From Mycobacterium sp. WUMAC-067 (GTDB lineage Bacteria; Actinomycetota; Actinomycetes; Mycobacteriales; Mycobacteriaceae): a stretch of DNA of 64,000 nucleotides. A program made the position numbers and the translations under genes. Under the pieces are notes generated by a model that saw nothing but the letters and a program-made list of their open reading frames with translations, made no database searches and was not told the DNA's origin. Of this stretch, positions 9,961-21,173 are shown piece by piece; within the stretch, counting starts at the first letter, position 1, and every line of letters starts with the position of its first letter. Location of the stretch: positions 92,502 through 156,501 of the forward strand of contig NZ_JAEKMI010000011.1 of assembly GCF_020217485.1 (NCBI RefSeq). The letters are read 5' to 3'.

Positions 9961-10542
9961 TCAATAGGGAATGACGCCGACGAGACAGTGGCCCACTCGC
10001 TCGCAGTAGTAATAGCCGTGCAACGGCGCCGCGCCGGCCACGGCGGCGAACGGCCCGGACAGCACCGCCACCGACAGCGCCGAAACCAGTGGCCTACCGT
10101 GCACCATCGCGAGCATCACGGCGCCGACCACGCACAGCGACACGTAGACCAGCACCGCGAACAGCGCCGGGGTCTTGTCGACCGAGTTGTACCACCACGA
10201 GAACAGACCCAGCCCGACCACGGCCGCGGGGGCCCAGACACCGAGGAGAAGCAGGGCCAACTTCCACCACTTGACGTAGAGGTAGCGTCCCGGGACGGTC
10301 ACCGACTGCACCGGGCCGACGGGCCCGGCGGGAACCTCGGGTTCGGGCTCCTCCGACTCGGGTTCGGTTCCGGCGGGCCGCCCGCCGGTGTCCTCGGCCT
10401 CCTCGGTCTCCTCGCCGGAGTCGGAATCGAAGTCGGGGACCCACGATTGCGTGCCGGTGTCCTCGGCCTCGTCGTCATCGTCGGAGAAGTCCGGCACGAA
10501 GGCCTCGGTCCCGGGGCTCGCCGGGTCCTTGTCGTCAGGCAC
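9961..10542 (-). CDS. Membrane protein with acidic N-terminal region (Rv0461 family)
   Basis: 193 residues. The first 75 are strongly acidic and repetitive (two copies of the pattern (A/S)-(F/W)-V-P-D-F, then E/P-rich stretches), so the cytoplasmic part is probably disordered. Membrane helices follow at about 93-115, 124-146 and 150-170, with a C-terminal segment holding two cysteines (YYYCERVGHCLVG). It begins at GTG and overlaps the preceding membrane gene by eight bases, so they are coupled. Position matches Rv0461. Function unknown. Confidence 0.75.
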   Translation of the reverse strand: MPDDKDPASPGTEAFVPDFSDDDDEAEDTGTQSWVPDFDSDSGEETEEAEDTGGRPAGTEPESEEPEPEVPAGPVGPVQSVTVPGRYLYVKWWKLALLLLGVWAPAAVVGLGLFSWWYNSVDKTPALFAVLVYVSLCVVGAVMLAMVHGRPLVSALSVAVLSGPFAAVAGAAPLHGYYYCERVGHCLVGVIPY

Positions 10543-10813
10543 CGGCGGTCACCCGCAACGCGACGAGCACACCGAACCAGCCCGGCGCCACCGCCAGGAT
10601 GAACGCCCCCAGTGCGGTGACCCAGCGGCGCCCGGAAAACAGGATCATCGTCAGCCCGACGACGCCGGGGACGCCGACCACCGACGCGATCGCGATGTCC
10701 GGGCGGACGCTGGCGTGGACTACCACGGTGTACGCCACGCACGCCAGTGCCCCGACCGCGCTTCCGATCAGCATGGCGCCGGCCAGTAACCAGGGACGGG
10801 GCAGGGGAATCAC
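10535..10813 (-). CDS. Small hydrophobic membrane protein (Rv0460 family)
   Basis: 92 residues from the GTG at 10813 (VIPLPRPWLLAGAML). Three membrane helices are likely (about 7-28, 35-55, 62-88). The frame stays open further upstream to 11029, but that part is basic, proline-rich and overlaps the DUF779 gene, so I rejected it. Its stop overlaps the start of the next membrane gene, and the pair looks co-translated. Function unknown. Confidence 0.7.
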   Translation of the reverse strand: MIPLPRPWLLAGAMLIGSAVGALACVAYTVVVHASVRPDIAIASVVGVPGVVGLTMILFSGRRWVTALGAFILAVAPGWFGVLVALRVTAGA

Positions 10814-10832
10814 TTTCTCGACTGTACTGCGG

Positions 10833-11354
10833 TTACCGAGGCGCAGGGCATGTCTGCGCGCCCGCGTCGGCCACCACCGGACCCCGTGTCGCGGGGCGTT
10901 CACCACGCTCGTAACCCGCGCCCGTGATGACCGGCGCGCCGGCCAAGGACGCCTGTTCTGCTGCGGTGAAAACGCGACCGCGGGAAAGGAACCGGACGCC
11001 GTCGGGCGCCTCGAGACTGAACCCGCCACCGCGACCGGGCACCACGTCGATCACCAACTGGGTGTGCTTGTCGCGATAGTGGGCGGCGTATTGCGGGCCC
11101 GAAATCCACACCGGCACCCCGTCGGACCCGACGTCGAGCACGCCCAGCAGGACGTCGCGATCGCCGACGAGGAAGTCGCCGAGCGGATAACACATCGGCG
11201 ACGACCCGTCGCAGCAGCCGCCGGACTGGTGGAACATCACCGGCCCGTGCGCCGCCTGCAGCCGCGTGAGCACCTCGGCGGCCGGGGCGGTGATGGCCAC
11301 TCCGGCGGGCGCGAGACCCTTGGCGCCGCTCCTCCTCATCGCTTCGCTCTGCAT
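10833..11354 (-). CDS. DUF779 protein paired with aldehyde dehydrogenase (Rv0459 family)
   Basis: 173 residues. The cysteine-rich motif GGCCDGSSPMC (about residues 45-55) and FSLEAPDGVRFLSRGR define DUF779. Genes of this family are typically found beside acetaldehyde-type dehydrogenases, as here, 13 bases after that gene's stop. The role is not established; the cysteines suggest metal binding or redox activity. The first residues (MQSEAMRRSGAK) are encoded by a dispersed repeat, and the ATG at 11339 (M6) is an alternative start. Confidence 0.8.
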   Translation of the reverse strand: MQSEAMRRSGAKGLAPAGVAITAPAAEVLTRLQAAHGPVMFHQSGGCCDGSSPMCYPLGDFLVGDRDVLLGVLDVGSDGVPVWISGPQYAAHYRDKHTQLVIDVVPGRGGGFSLEAPDGVRFLSRGRVFTAAEQASLAGAPVITGAGYERGERPATRGPVVADAGAQTCPAPR

Positions 11355-11362
11355 CGTCGCCG
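11321..11362 (-). repeat. Dispersed repeat, family A copy 1
   Basis: Read on the minus strand, this stretch starts CGGCGACGATGCAGAG, continues with GATGAGGAGGAGCGGCGCC, and is clearly related to copies at 37421-37468 and 47848-47897. Shared parts are GACGATGC at the left and TGAGGAG plus a G/C-rich tail at the right. It supplies the first codons of the DUF779 gene. Confidence 0.65.
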
Positions 11363-11367
11363 GCGCG

Positions 11368-12891
<1,524 letters not shown>

Positions 12892-12948
12892 CTGCTCTCA
12901 CTCCTCATTCGGCTGTGTAATACACCTCACAGTACCGCCGCGGCCACA

Positions 12949-15060
12949 ATGGCTTCCATGGCTTCCATCACGCCGCAAGCGCGCACCGACCCGCAAGACG
13001 GCCAAGACCCCTACCTCTGGCTCGAGGACGTCACCGGTGACGACGCGCTGGATTGGGTGTGCGCGCGCAACGAGCCGACGCTCGCGCGCTTCCGCGACAC
13101 CGATTTCGAGCGGATGCGCACCGAGGCGCTCGAGGTGCTCGACACCGACGCCCGCATCCCCTACGTGGTGCGCCGCGGCGAGTACCTCTACAACTTCTGG
13201 CGCGACGCCGCCAACCCCCGCGGGCTGTGGCGGCGCACCACGCTGGACAGTTACCGCACCGACGCCCCCGAGTGGGACGTGCTGATCGACGTCGACGAAC
13301 TGGGCCGGGCCGACGGCGAGAAATGGGTGTGGGCCGGCGCCGCCGTCATCTACCCCGAGTACACCCGGGCGCTGATCAGCCTCTCCCGCGGCGGTTCGGA
13401 CGCCTCCATCGTGCGCGAATTCGATATGCTGACAAGGGAATTCGTGAAAGACGGCTTCGACCTGCCGGAAGCCAAGTCGCAGGTCAGCTGGGAGGATCCC
13501 GACACCGTCCTGGTCGGCACCGACTTCGGCGCAGACAGCCTCACCGAGTCCGGCTATCCGCGGGTGGTCAAGCGGTGGCGCCGAGGCACGCCCCTGGCCG
13601 AGGCCGAAACCGTCTTCGAGGGCGCCCGTTCCGACGTGAACGTGGCGGCCAGCGCCAGCCGGATTCCCGGTTTCGAACGCACCCTGATCGGCCGGGCCCT
13701 GGACTTCTGGAACGAAGAGCTCTACGAGCTGCGCGGCCCGGAACTCATCCGCATCGACACCCCCACCGACGCCAGCGTCAGCCTGCACCGCGAATGGCTG
13801 CTGGTCGAGTTGCGCAGTGACTGGTTCTTCGGCGACACGACCTATCGCGCCGGATCGCTGCTGGCCGCCGACTACGAGGAATTCCTCGCCGGCACAGCGC
13901 AATTGCAAGTCGTCTTCGAACCCGACGAGCACACCGCGCTCAACCACTACGCGTGGACCCGCGACCGGCTGTTGATCGTCTCGCTCCTCGACGTAGCCAG
14001 CCGCGTCGAGATCGCCACGCCGCCATCGCGTGACGACCCGCTGCGCCCGGCTCCGCCGCGCTTGCGATCGTCACGGGGGGGCTGGCGCCGCGAACCGGTG
14101 GCCGGGATTCCCGCCGCCACCAACACCGTCGTCGTCTCCGCCGACGACACCGGCGACGAGTTCTTCCTGGATTCCAGCGGATTCGACTCTCCGTCCCGGC
14201 TGATGCGGGGCACCGACGACGGGGTCCTCGAGCCGCTCAAGTCCGCCCCGGCGTTCTTCGACGCCGAAAACATCTCCGTGGCACAGCATTTCGTGAAGTC
14301 GCAGGACGGCACGCCGATCCCCTACTTCGTGGTGCGGCCCGGCGGCCCGGCGTCCGATGCGCCGGCGCCCACCCTGCTCTACGGCTACGGCGGATTCGAA
14401 TCGTCGAACACTCCCGGTTACAGCGGCGTGCTCGGCAGGCTGTGGCTGGCCCGCGGCGGCACGTACGTGCTGGCCAACATCCGCGGCGGCGGCGAATACG
14501 GTCCCGGCTGGCACACCCAGGCGATACGCGAGGGGCGGCACAAGGTTGCCGAGGACTTCGCCGCCGTGGCAACCGATTTGGTGGACCGCGGCATCACCAC
14601 GGTCGAGCAGCTCGGGGCGCAGGGCGGCAGCAACGGCGGCCTGCTGATGGGCATCATGCTGACCCGGTACCCGGAGAAATTCGGCGCGCTGGTGTGCAGC
14701 GTGCCGCTGCTGGACATGAAGCGCTATCACCTGTTGCTCGCCGGCGCCTCGTGGGTGGCCGAATACGGGGACCCGGACAATCCCGACGACTGGGAGTTCA
14801 TCGCCGAATACTCGCCGTACCAAAACATTTCGGCGACGCGCCGGTACCCGCCGGTGCTGATCACCACGTCGACCCGCGATGACCGGGTGCACCCGGGCCA
14901 CGCCCGCAAGATGACGGCGGCGCTCGAGGCGGCGGGCCAGCCGGTGTTCTACTACGAGAACATCGAGGGCGGCCACGCCGGCGCCGCCGACAACGAGCAG
15001 GTCGCGTTCAAGTCGGCGCTGACCTACTCGTTCCTGTGGCAAATGCTCGCGCGGCCATAG
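12949..15060 (+). CDS. Prolyl oligopeptidase-family serine peptidase (S9A, Rv0457c family)
   Basis: About 703 residues. The N-terminal beta-propeller (about 75-420) is followed by an alpha/beta-hydrolase domain. The nucleophile Ser561 lies in GGSNGG; the acid is the Asp in TSTRDDRVHPGH, and the His is in EGGHAG near the C-terminus. The frame is open far upstream over the opposite-strand genes, but coding sense starts at ATG 12949 or 12958 (MASMASITPQART). Within the propeller, residues 361-376 are encoded by a dispersed repeat, so a short low-complexity insertion (DDPLRPAPPRLRSS) is present. Substrate unknown; cleavage of small proline-containing peptides is typical. Confidence 0.9.
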   Translation: MASMASITPQARTDPQDGQDPYLWLEDVTGDDALDWVCARNEPTLARFRDTDFERMRTEALEVLDTDARIPYVVRRGEYLYNFWRDAANPRGLWRRTTLDSYRTDAPEWDVLIDVDELGRADGEKWVWAGAAVIYPEYTRALISLSRGGSDASIVREFDMLTREFVKDGFDLPEAKSQVSWEDPDTVLVGTDFGADSLTESGYPRVVKRWRRGTPLAEAETVFEGARSDVNVAASASRIPGFERTLIGRALDFWNEELYELRGPELIRIDTPTDASVSLHREWLLVELRSDWFFGDTTYRAGSLLAADYEEFLAGTAQLQVVFEPDEHTALNHYAWTRDRLLIVSLLDVASRVEIATPPSRDDPLRPAPPRLRSSRGGWRREPVAGIPAATNTVVVSADDTGDEFFLDSSGFDSPSRLMRGTDDGVLEPLKSAPAFFDAENISVAQHFVKSQDGTPIPYFVVRPGGPASDAPAPTLLYGYGGFESSNTPGYSGVLGRLWLARGGTYVLANIRGGGEYGPGWHTQAIREGRHKVAEDFAAVATDLVDRGITTVEQLGAQGGSNGGLLMGIMLTRYPEKFGALVCSVPLLDMKRYHLLLAGASWVAEYGDPDNPDDWEFIAEYSPYQNISATRRYPPVLITTSTRDDRVHPGHARKMTAALEAAGQPVFYYENIEGGHAGAADNEQVAFKSALTYSFLWQMLARP
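14029..14075 (+). repeat. Dispersed repeat, family B copy 1, inside the S9 peptidase
   Basis: A 47-base element beginning CGTGACGACCCGCTGCGC and ending GCTTGCGATCGTCACG; the outer eight bases are inverted (CGTGACGA and TCGTCACG). It is closely related to 50454-50500 and, inverted, to 59361-59403. It adds DDPLRPAPPRLRSS to the peptidase in frame. Confidence 0.7.
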
Positions 15061-15070
15061 GATCGTCGAC

Positions 15071-15397
15071 GTGTCAGCGATCCAACGCATCGAACTCACC
15101 CTGCTGGCGACGGGACTGATCTTCATCCTGGCCTCGGCGGCGCAGGCGCGGTACCGCTTCGTAAAGCATCGCCGCGCCGGCCGGAGGTTTTACTGGGCGA
15201 CCGCGATCATCGGCATCGTCTGCTTCGCGATCGGGACCGGTCAGCTGTGGCCCAACGGCGTCGTCGTGGCGGCGATCTTCTCGGCCATCGTCGCGTTCTC
15301 GGCCTACCTCACCACCCCGTACCTGAAGATCGGCGGGCGGATCTACGCCTCCTCGCCGGAAAACCGCGAGGCCGACCCGCCCACCGAGGAGGGCTAG
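15071..15397 (+). CDS. Small conserved membrane protein
   Basis: 108 residues from the GTG at 15071. Three membrane helices are likely (about 7-24, 38-58, 62-85), with a basic loop RYRFVKHRRAGRR after the first and an acidic tail. It lies 10 bases after the S9 peptidase stop and two bases before the echA2 start, so the three genes form one operon. I do not recognise the family. Confidence 0.72.
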   Translation: MSAIQRIELTLLATGLIFILASAAQARYRFVKHRRAGRRFYWATAIIGIVCFAIGTGQLWPNGVVVAAIFSAIVAFSAYLTTPYLKIGGRIYASSPENREADPPTEEG

Positions 15398-15399
15398 CG

Positions 15400-16305
15400 A
15401 TGCCCGACTTCGAGACAGTCCTGTACAAGGCGGACGGCCCGGTCGCCACCATCACGCTGAACCGGCCCGAGCAGCTGAACACGATCGTGCCGCCCATGCC
15501 CGACGAGATCGAGGCCGCCGTCGGCCTGGCCGAGCGGGACCCGTCCGTCAAGGTCATCGTGCTGCGCGGGGCGGGCCGGGCGTTTTCCGGCGGCTACGAC
15601 TTCGGCGGCGGATTCCAGCACTGGGGCGAGTCCATGATGAGCGACGGGAAATGGGACCCCGGCAAGGACTTCGCGATGGTCAGCTCCCGCGAGACCGGAC
15701 CGACGCAAAAGTTCATGGCCATCTGGCGGGCGTCCAAACCGGTGATCGCCCAGGTGCACGGCTGGTGCGTGGGCGGGGCCAGCGACTACGCGCTGTGCGC
15801 CGATCTCGTCATCGCCAGCGAGGACGCCGTGATCGGCACCCCCTACAGCAGGATGTGGGGCGCGTACCTGACCGGGATGTGGCTCTACCGGCTGAGCCTG
15901 GCCAAGGTGAAGTGGCACTCGCTGACCGGCCGGCCCCTGACCGGCGTGCAGGCCGCCGAGATCGAGTTGATCAACGAGGCGGTGCCCTTCGAGCGCCTCG
16001 AAGCGCGGGTGGCCGAGATCGCCGCCGAGCTGGCGCAGATCCCCTTGTCGCAGCTGCAGGCGCAGAAGCTGATCGTCAACCAGGCCTACGAGAACATGGG
16101 CCTGGCCTCTACCCAGACGCTCGGCGGCATCCTCGACGGCCTGATGCGCAATACGCCCGAGGCCCTGGGCTTCATCAAGGCCGCCGAGACTGAGGGCGTG
16201 CGGGCCGCCGTCGCGCGCCGCGACGGCCCGTTCGGGGACTACAGCCAGGCCCCGCCGGAGCTGCGGCCAGACCCCTCGCACGTCATCGTCCCTGATCGGG
16301 ACTGA
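15400..16305 (+). CDS. echA2: Enoyl-CoA hydratase/isomerase EchA2
   Basis: Crotonase-fold protein of 301 residues. The crotonase core is seen in VATITLNRPEQLNT (residues 15-28), in VKVIVLRGAGRAFSGGYDF, whose oxyanion-hole part is SGGYDF, and in VHGWCVGGASDYALCADL. It matches M. tuberculosis Rv0456c by position and sequence. The frame is open earlier, but ATG 15400 follows a clear ribosome site (GAGGAGGG) and gives MPDFETVLYKADGPVA. Probably acts on CoA esters; the substrate is unknown. Confidence 0.9.
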   Translation: MPDFETVLYKADGPVATITLNRPEQLNTIVPPMPDEIEAAVGLAERDPSVKVIVLRGAGRAFSGGYDFGGGFQHWGESMMSDGKWDPGKDFAMVSSRETGPTQKFMAIWRASKPVIAQVHGWCVGGASDYALCADLVIASEDAVIGTPYSRMWGAYLTGMWLYRLSLAKVKWHSLTGRPLTGVQAAEIELINEAVPFERLEARVAEIAAELAQIPLSQLQAQKLIVNQAYENMGLASTQTLGGILDGLMRNTPEALGFIKAAETEGVRAAVARRDGPFGDYSQAPPELRPDPSHVIVPDRD

Positions 16306-16384
16306 TACTGAGCCAGGCTAGGGATCCGCTGGCAGTGAGCTGGGAAATATCCGCGTCGGGCCAAAAAGTGCTACCGTAACGGCT

Positions 16385-16837
16385 ATGTCTCGGCTGAGTA
16401 CTGGCCTGCGTGCAGGCGCCGCGTTCCTTGCTCTGGGTGTTACCGCTGCGATCTTCCCGTCGACCGCGGTAGCCGACTCCACGGAGGATTTCCCGATCCC
16501 CCGCCGAATGATCAACACCACGTGCGACGCCGAGCAGATCCTGGCGGCAACCCGGGACACCAGCCCGGTGTACTACCAGCGCTACATGATCGACTTCAAC
16601 AACCACCCCAACGTGAACCAGGCCGCCATCGACAAGGCCCACTGGTTCTACGCGTTGTCACCGGCGGACCGCCGGAACTACTCCGAGAACTTCTATGCGC
16701 CACAGTCCGATCCGCTGTGGCTGGCCTGGCCCAACCACATGAAGATCTTCTGGAACAACAAGGGCGTGGTCGCCAAGGCCACCGACATCTGCAACACATA
16801 CCCGCCCGGCGACATGTCGGTGTGGAACTGGTCGTAA
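16385..16837 (+). CDS. Secreted protein of the Rv0455c family (siderophore export accessory)
   Basis: 150 residues with a signal peptide cut after AVA30. The mature part holds just two cysteines, Cys47 and Cys136, at opposite ends; in M. tuberculosis Rv0455c a disulfide cinches the protein, which is required for siderophore secretion together with MmpS4/MmpL4. Sequence and length match that protein. No clear ribosome site precedes the ATG, and TACCGT ends a few bases upstream, so the message may be leaderless. It converges on the mmpL gene with a hairpin between them. Confidence 0.9.
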   Translation: MSRLSTGLRAGAAFLALGVTAAIFPSTAVADSTEDFPIPRRMINTTCDAEQILAATRDTSPVYYQRYMIDFNNHPNVNQAAIDKAHWFYALSPADRRNYSENFYAPQSDPLWLAWPNHMKIFWNNKGVVAKATDICNTYPPGDMSVWNWS

Positions 16838-16870
16838 TCCACATGGCCGCCTGACGGCCCGCGAGACTGC

Positions 16871-16910
16871 AACTGCCGACGCGTTTCCCACGAGGAAGGC
16901 GTCGGCAGTT
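16871..16910. terminator. Hairpin between Rv0455c-family gene and mmpL
   Basis: AACTGCCGACGC and GCGTCGGCAGTT are perfect 12-base arms with a 16-base loop, followed on the plus strand by ACATTTTC. It lies 33 bases after each converging stop codon and can serve both. Confidence 0.75.
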
Positions 16911-16942
16911 ACATTTTCGCGAAATGTGAACCGGCGGCCCCG

Positions 16943-19873
16943 TCAGCGCGGCTGTACCAGTCCGCCCGCCGGGTGCTCCTCGACGTCGTTGAGGATCAGC
17001 TCGCGCACGGCACGACGCGGCCCGTACGGGCGCAGCATGGTGCTGGCCGGCCGTGGCCGCACGTGCTGCGGCCACCAGAACCAACGCCCGAGCAGGGTGG
17101 CCAGCGACGGTGTCATGAACGACCGCACGATCAAGGTGTCGAACAGGAGACCCAGCGCGATCGTCGTACCCACCTGGGCCATCACCAGCAGCGGGCTGAA
17201 CATGAACGTGGCCATGGTGGCGGCGAACACCAGGCCGGCGGAGGTCACCACCGAGCCCGAACCGGCCATCGCGCGGATCGTCCCGGTTTTGAGCCCGGCG
17301 TGGATTTCCTCTTTGAACCGCGATATCAGCAGCAGGTTGTAGTCCGAGCCGACCGCCAGCAGCAGGATGACCGCCATCGCCAGCACCATCCAGTGCAATT
17401 TCATACCCAGGATGTACTGCCATAAGAGCACGGAGAGTCCGAATGAGGCGCCCAGCGACAGCAACACCGTCCCGACGATCACGACGGCCGCCACGACGCT
17501 TCGGGTGATCACCAGCATGATGACGAAAATCAAAGTGGCCGCGGCGATTCCGGCGATCAGCAGGTCGATGTCGGAGCCGTCGTGCATGTCCTTGTACGTC
17601 GCGGCGGTGCCGCCGAGGTAAACCTTGGCGCCCTCCCAGGGCGTGCCCTTGATCGCCTCGTGCACGGCCTGCTTGATCGGCTCGATGTGGTTGATGCCTT
17701 CCGGAGTCGCCGGGTCGCCTTCATGGGAGATGATCAGCCGGACGGCGTGCCCGTTCGGCGAGATGAACTGTTTGAGACCCCGCGCGAAATCCGGGCTCTT
17801 GAACGCCTCCGGCGGAAGGTAGAACGTGTCGTCGTTCTTCGCTTTGTCGAAGGCGTCGCCCTGCGCGGTGGCGTTGTCGGACTGCGCTTTCGCCTGTTCG
17901 TTTAGACCCTGGGTGATCGCATAGTTCGACATGATGGTGTCGAGGTTGCGCTGCTGGCTCTCGATCTGCGGCGGTATCAGCGCCACCAGCTTGGGCTGAA
18001 TCTTGTCCAGCTTGTCGAGGTTCGCGCTCAGGTTCACGATGTTCTGGGCCACCTGGTCGATGCCGTCGAGCGCGTTGAAAACCGACCGGAGTGCCCAGCA
18101 CGCCGGGATGTCGTAACAGTGCTTCTCCCAGTAGAAGTAGCTGCGGATCGGCCGGAGGAAGTCGTCGAAGTTGGCGATGTCGTCGCGCAACCTCTCGGTG
18201 ATCTCCACGGTTTCTTTGGTGAGCTTGGTGGTCTCGTGTGTCGTGTTGCTGAGATCCTGGGTCACCTGCATCTGCTCATGCAGCGTCGCCATCGTCTTGT
18301 GCAGCTCGTCCGCCTGCTTGAGCAGATTGTTCGCCTGCTCCTCTTGGTAGTGCTGGGTCTGGATCCGCCCCGCGGCCTGCGCGCCCATCTGGAAACCGAG
18401 GGTGCTGTGGTCGAGCGGCGTGCCCAACGGCCGGGTGATGGTCTGCACCCTGCCGATACCGGGGATGTGGAAGACCGCCTTGGCGACCTTGTCCAGGACG
18501 ATGAAGTCGGCCGGGTTACGCAGGTCGTGATCGGTCTCGATCATCAACAGCTCCGGATTGAGCCGAGCCTGGTCGAAGTGCCGGTCCGCGGCGGCATAAC
18601 CGACATTGGCCGGGGTGTCCGCCGGCAAAAAGTGGCGGTTGTCGTAGTCCGTCTTGTAACCGGGCAGGGCGAGCAGACCCACCAACGCGACCGCGATGGT
18701 CACCGCGAGTACCGGTGCGGGCCAGCGGACGACCGCGGTGCCCATCCGACGCCAGCCCCGGGTCTGCAGGCTGCGCTTCGGGTCCATGAGCTTGAAGAAC
18801 GACGCCACCGTCAGTATCGCCGGAGCCAGCGTCAACGCCGCGAGCACCGCGACCAGCATGCCGACCGCGCACGGCACCCCCAGCGACTGGAAGTACGGCA
18901 GCCGGGTGAAGCTCAGGCAGTACATCGCGCCGGCGATGGTCAGCCCCGATCCCAGCACGACATGCGCGGTGCTGTGGAACATGGTGTAGAACGCTTGTTC
19001 GCGGGTCTCGCCCAGACCGCGGGCCTCGTGATAGCGGCCGACCACGAAGATCGCGTAATCCGTCCCGGCGGCGATCGCCATCAGCACCAGCATGTTGTTG
19101 GCGAACGTCGACAGCCCCATGACGCCGTAGTTACCGAGCGTCGCGACGACACCGCGGGCCGCTGCCAGCTCGATGAACACCATGGCCAGCATGATCAGCA
19201 CGGTGCTCACCGACCGGTACACGAACAGCAGCATCAGGATGATCACCAGGAAGGTGACGAGCGTGACCTTCGCGACGCCCTTCTCACCCGCGTGGGACTG
19301 ATCGGCGAACAGCGGACCCGCGCCGGTGACATATGCCTTGATTCCCGGCGGCGCGGGCACCGAGTCCACGATCTTGCGGAGGGCCGCGGCGGACTCGTTC
19401 GCCAGCCCGCCGCCCATGTTGCCGGCGAGGTAAACCTGGACGTACGCGGCCTTTTGATCGTGGCTCTGGGAACCCGCCGCCGTCAGCGGATCACTCCAGA
19501 AATCCTGGACGTGCTGAACGTGTTTCTTGTCCTGCTCGATGCGCCTGACGATCTCGTCGTAGTAGCGGTGCGCGTCGGCCCCGAGTGGCTTGTCGCCCTC
19601 CAGCAAGATCATGGCGGAGTTGTCGGAGTTGAACTCTTTGAACGTCGATCCCACGCGCATCATCGACTGAAAGGATGCCGCGTCAGTCGGACTCATCGAC
19701 ACCGAGTGGGTTTTGGCGACCACCTCCAGCTGCGGGGCCACGGTGTTGGTGACGAACACGATGCCCAACCACACCAGGACGATCGGCAGGGCCAGCCGAT
19801 GGATCATTCGCGGCAGGAACGGCGGGATCAGCGGCTGATCGACGCGCGGCGGAACCTCGCCCGGCTCGCTCAT
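16943..19873 (-). CDS. MmpL-family RND transporter (MmpL4/5-like)
   Basis: 976-residue inner-membrane exporter of the RND superfamily, with 12 expected membrane helices: one after the N-terminus, a periplasmic loop, then two bundles. The proton-relay segments GTDYAIF and GSDYNLL and the long coiled-coil stretch between [14 protein letters not shown] and the second half are typical of the MmpL4/MmpL5 group that exports mycobactin-type siderophores with MmpS partners. ATG 19873 overlaps the mmpS stop (ATGA). Orientation is opposite to that of mmpL4 in M. tuberculosis relative to Rv0455c, so orthology with MmpL4 is not certain. Confidence 0.88.
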   Translation of the reverse strand: MSEPGEVPPRVDQPLIPPFLPRMIHRLALPIVLVWLGIVFVTNTVAPQLEVVAKTHSVSMSPTDAASFQSMMRVGSTFKEFNSDNSAMILLEGDKPLGADAHRYYDEIVRRIEQDKKHVQHVQDFWSDPLTAAGSQSHDQKAAYVQVYLAGNMGGGLANESAAALRKIVDSVPAPPGIKAYVTGAGPLFADQSHAGEKGVAKVTLVTFLVIILMLLFVYRSVSTVLIMLAMVFIELAAARGVVATLGNYGVMGLSTFANNMLVLMAIAAGTDYAIFVVGRYHEARGLGETREQAFYTMFHSTAHVVLGSGLTIAGAMYCLSFTRLPYFQSLGVPCAVGMLVAVLAALTLAPAILTVASFFKLMDPKRSLQTRGWRRMGTAVVRWPAPVLAVTIAVALVGLLALPGYKTDYDNRHFLPADTPANVGYAAADRHFDQARLNPELLMIETDHDLRNPADFIVLDKVAKAVFHIPGIGRVQTITRPLGTPLDHSTLGFQMGAQAAGRIQTQHYQEEQANNLLKQADELHKTMATLHEQMQVTQDLSNTTHETTKLTKETVEITERLRDDIANFDDFLRPIRSYFYWEKHCYDIPACWALRSVFNALDGIDQVAQNIVNLSANLDKLDKIQPKLVALIPPQIESQQRNLDTIMSNYAITQGLNEQAKAQSDNATAQGDAFDKAKNDDTFYLPPEAFKSPDFARGLKQFISPNGHAVRLIISHEGDPATPEGINHIEPIKQAVHEAIKGTPWEGAKVYLGGTAATYKDMHDGSDIDLLIAGIAAATLIFVIMLVITRSVVAAVVIVGTVLLSLGASFGLSVLLWQYILGMKLHWMVLAMAVILLLAVGSDYNLLLISRFKEEIHAGLKTGTIRAMAGSGSVVTSAGLVFAATMATFMFSPLLVMAQVGTTIALGLLFDTLIVRSFMTPSLATLLGRWFWWPQHVRPRPASTMLRPYGPRRAVRELILNDVEEHPAGGLVQPR

Positions 19874-20469
19874 GCGGACTTGTCCAGGCAATAGACGAAG
19901 GCGTTCACGGTTTGGTTGGGATCTGAGCGGTTCGGAGTCTTGATGACGTCACCGCTCCCGTCGTGCTTGTTCACCACGAACTGGCAGGCGATCCAACTGC
20001 CGTCTCCTTGCGCCACCAGGTTTGCCGGGATGCCGGGTTTCGTTGAACTCAATACTTTGCTCCACGGCAAGGGCACGTTGAGGGCCTGCTGCGGATGGGA
20101 GTTTTCGTCGAGGTAGTTGATGGTTGCCGTGCTGCCCGGTGGGCCCCAGACCTGCAGCGTGATCGTCTTGGCGTTGAACTCGTCGAGGACCTCGCCCGAG
20201 GTGCCACCACCGAACGAACCGCGGTGAACGCCGAAGATGCCGTGCAATCGGTATACGACGAATCCCGACAGCGCGACGACAGCCGCGATCGTGAGGACCA
20301 GCCAGAAACGCGCCAAGAGCCCCTGTTTCCTGCCGCGCTGCGGAGCGACCTCTTTGCCCTCCCCGCCGGCGGAGCCCTGCTGCTGGAGCGGCTCCGTCCT
20401 TGACTCAGTCGTCGTCACTGGGCGCTCCAAGTCCTTCCCGTGTTCACCGGTTGCAGTTCGCCAAGCCAC
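19870..20469 (-). CDS. MmpS-family periplasmic partner of MmpL
   Basis: 199 residues from GTG 20469, or 182 from GTG 20418; both have purine-rich sites upstream. A basic, disordered N-terminal part (about 60 residues, longer than in M. tuberculosis MmpS4, which has 140 in all) precedes one membrane helix (about 52-73) and a periplasmic beta domain ending [11 protein letters not shown], the MmpS C-terminal signature. It is translationally coupled to mmpL and starts 25 bases after the tetR stop, so tetR-mmpS-mmpL is one operon. Confidence 0.87.
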   Translation of the reverse strand: MAWRTATGEHGKDLERPVTTTESRTEPLQQQGSAGGEGKEVAPQRGRKQGLLARFWLVLTIAAVVALSGFVVYRLHGIFGVHRGSFGGGTSGEVLDEFNAKTITLQVWGPPGSTATINYLDENSHPQQALNVPLPWSKVLSSTKPGIPANLVAQGDGSWIACQFVVNKHDGSGDVIKTPNRSDPNQTVNAFVYCLDKSA

Positions 20470-20494
20470 AGCGCTACCGGCCCCCTTCCTGAGT

Positions 20495-21163
20495 TCATGA
20501 GGCTTCCGCGATGAGCCCGATGCACGTGGCGGTCAGCAGGCGCGTCAGCGCGGTCGCAAAGTCCAGATTCCACTCCGGCGGAGCCACTTCCGGCTCCTCG
20601 GCGTAGACGTCGGTGAGATCGGCCGGTGGGTTCGCCACCTGCCACAGGGTGGCCGCCAGCGAGTACGCGGCCAGCAGGATGTCGAGCGACCCCGACCGCC
20701 CGAGTTCGGGCAGCGCCCTCTCGATGGAATCGGCGAGCGAGCGCGTGGCGGCGGTGCTGATGCGCTTGACCTCGATGACCCGCTCCGCGTCCACCTCGTG
20801 TTCCAGGTGCAGGTGCAGGTTGGCCAGCAGGTCGCAGAACAGCGGATCGTCGGCCAGGGCCTCGGCCAGCGTCCCGGCGATGTGCGACGGCGAGGAGGCG
20901 CCGGGCCGAGCCAGCTTGTCCGACACGGTATTCGACCATCGCACCCAGCCCTCGGCGGACAGGTGCAGCAGAACTTCCTTGTGCGAGCTGAAGTAGCGGC
21001 GCACCGCCGAATAGTGAATCCCGGCGCGGCTGGCGACCGCGGTCAGGGTGACCGACGCGACGCCCGTCTCCATCGCCAGCGAGCGTGCGGCTTCCACGAG
21101 GGCCTCCGCACGTTGGCGCTTCTTTTCCTCGGTGCGGGCGCGCTGGAATGTTAGTTGCGCCAC
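20495..21163 (-). CDS. TetR-family regulator of the mmpS-mmpL operon
   Basis: 222 residues from GTG 21163 (VAQLTFQRARTEEKKRQRAEAL). The HTH covers about residues 20-60 (VTLTAVASRAGIHYSAVRRYFSSHKEVL). The frame is open to 21508, but that would cross the palindromic operator and part of dipZ. It resembles Rv0452, the regulator next to mmpS4 in M. tuberculosis, which there is divergent while here it heads the operon. It probably represses itself and mmpS-mmpL through the two tandem sites just upstream. Confidence 0.85.
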   Translation of the reverse strand: MAQLTFQRARTEEKKRQRAEALVEAARSLAMETGVASVTLTAVASRAGIHYSAVRRYFSSHKEVLLHLSAEGWVRWSNTVSDKLARPGASSPSHIAGTLAEALADDPLFCDLLANLHLHLEHEVDAERVIEVKRISTAATRSLADSIERALPELGRSGSLDILLAAYSLAATLWQVANPPADLTDVYAEEPEVAPPEWNLDFATALTRLLTATCIGLIAEAS

Positions 21164-21173
21164 CGGCCGAGCG

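Noticed and set aside
16306..20494. IdeR (iron) box before the Rv0455c-family gene or mmpS
   Set aside because: I looked for the 19-base TTAGGTTAGGCTAACCTAA-like palindrome in both upstream regions and saw no convincing match.
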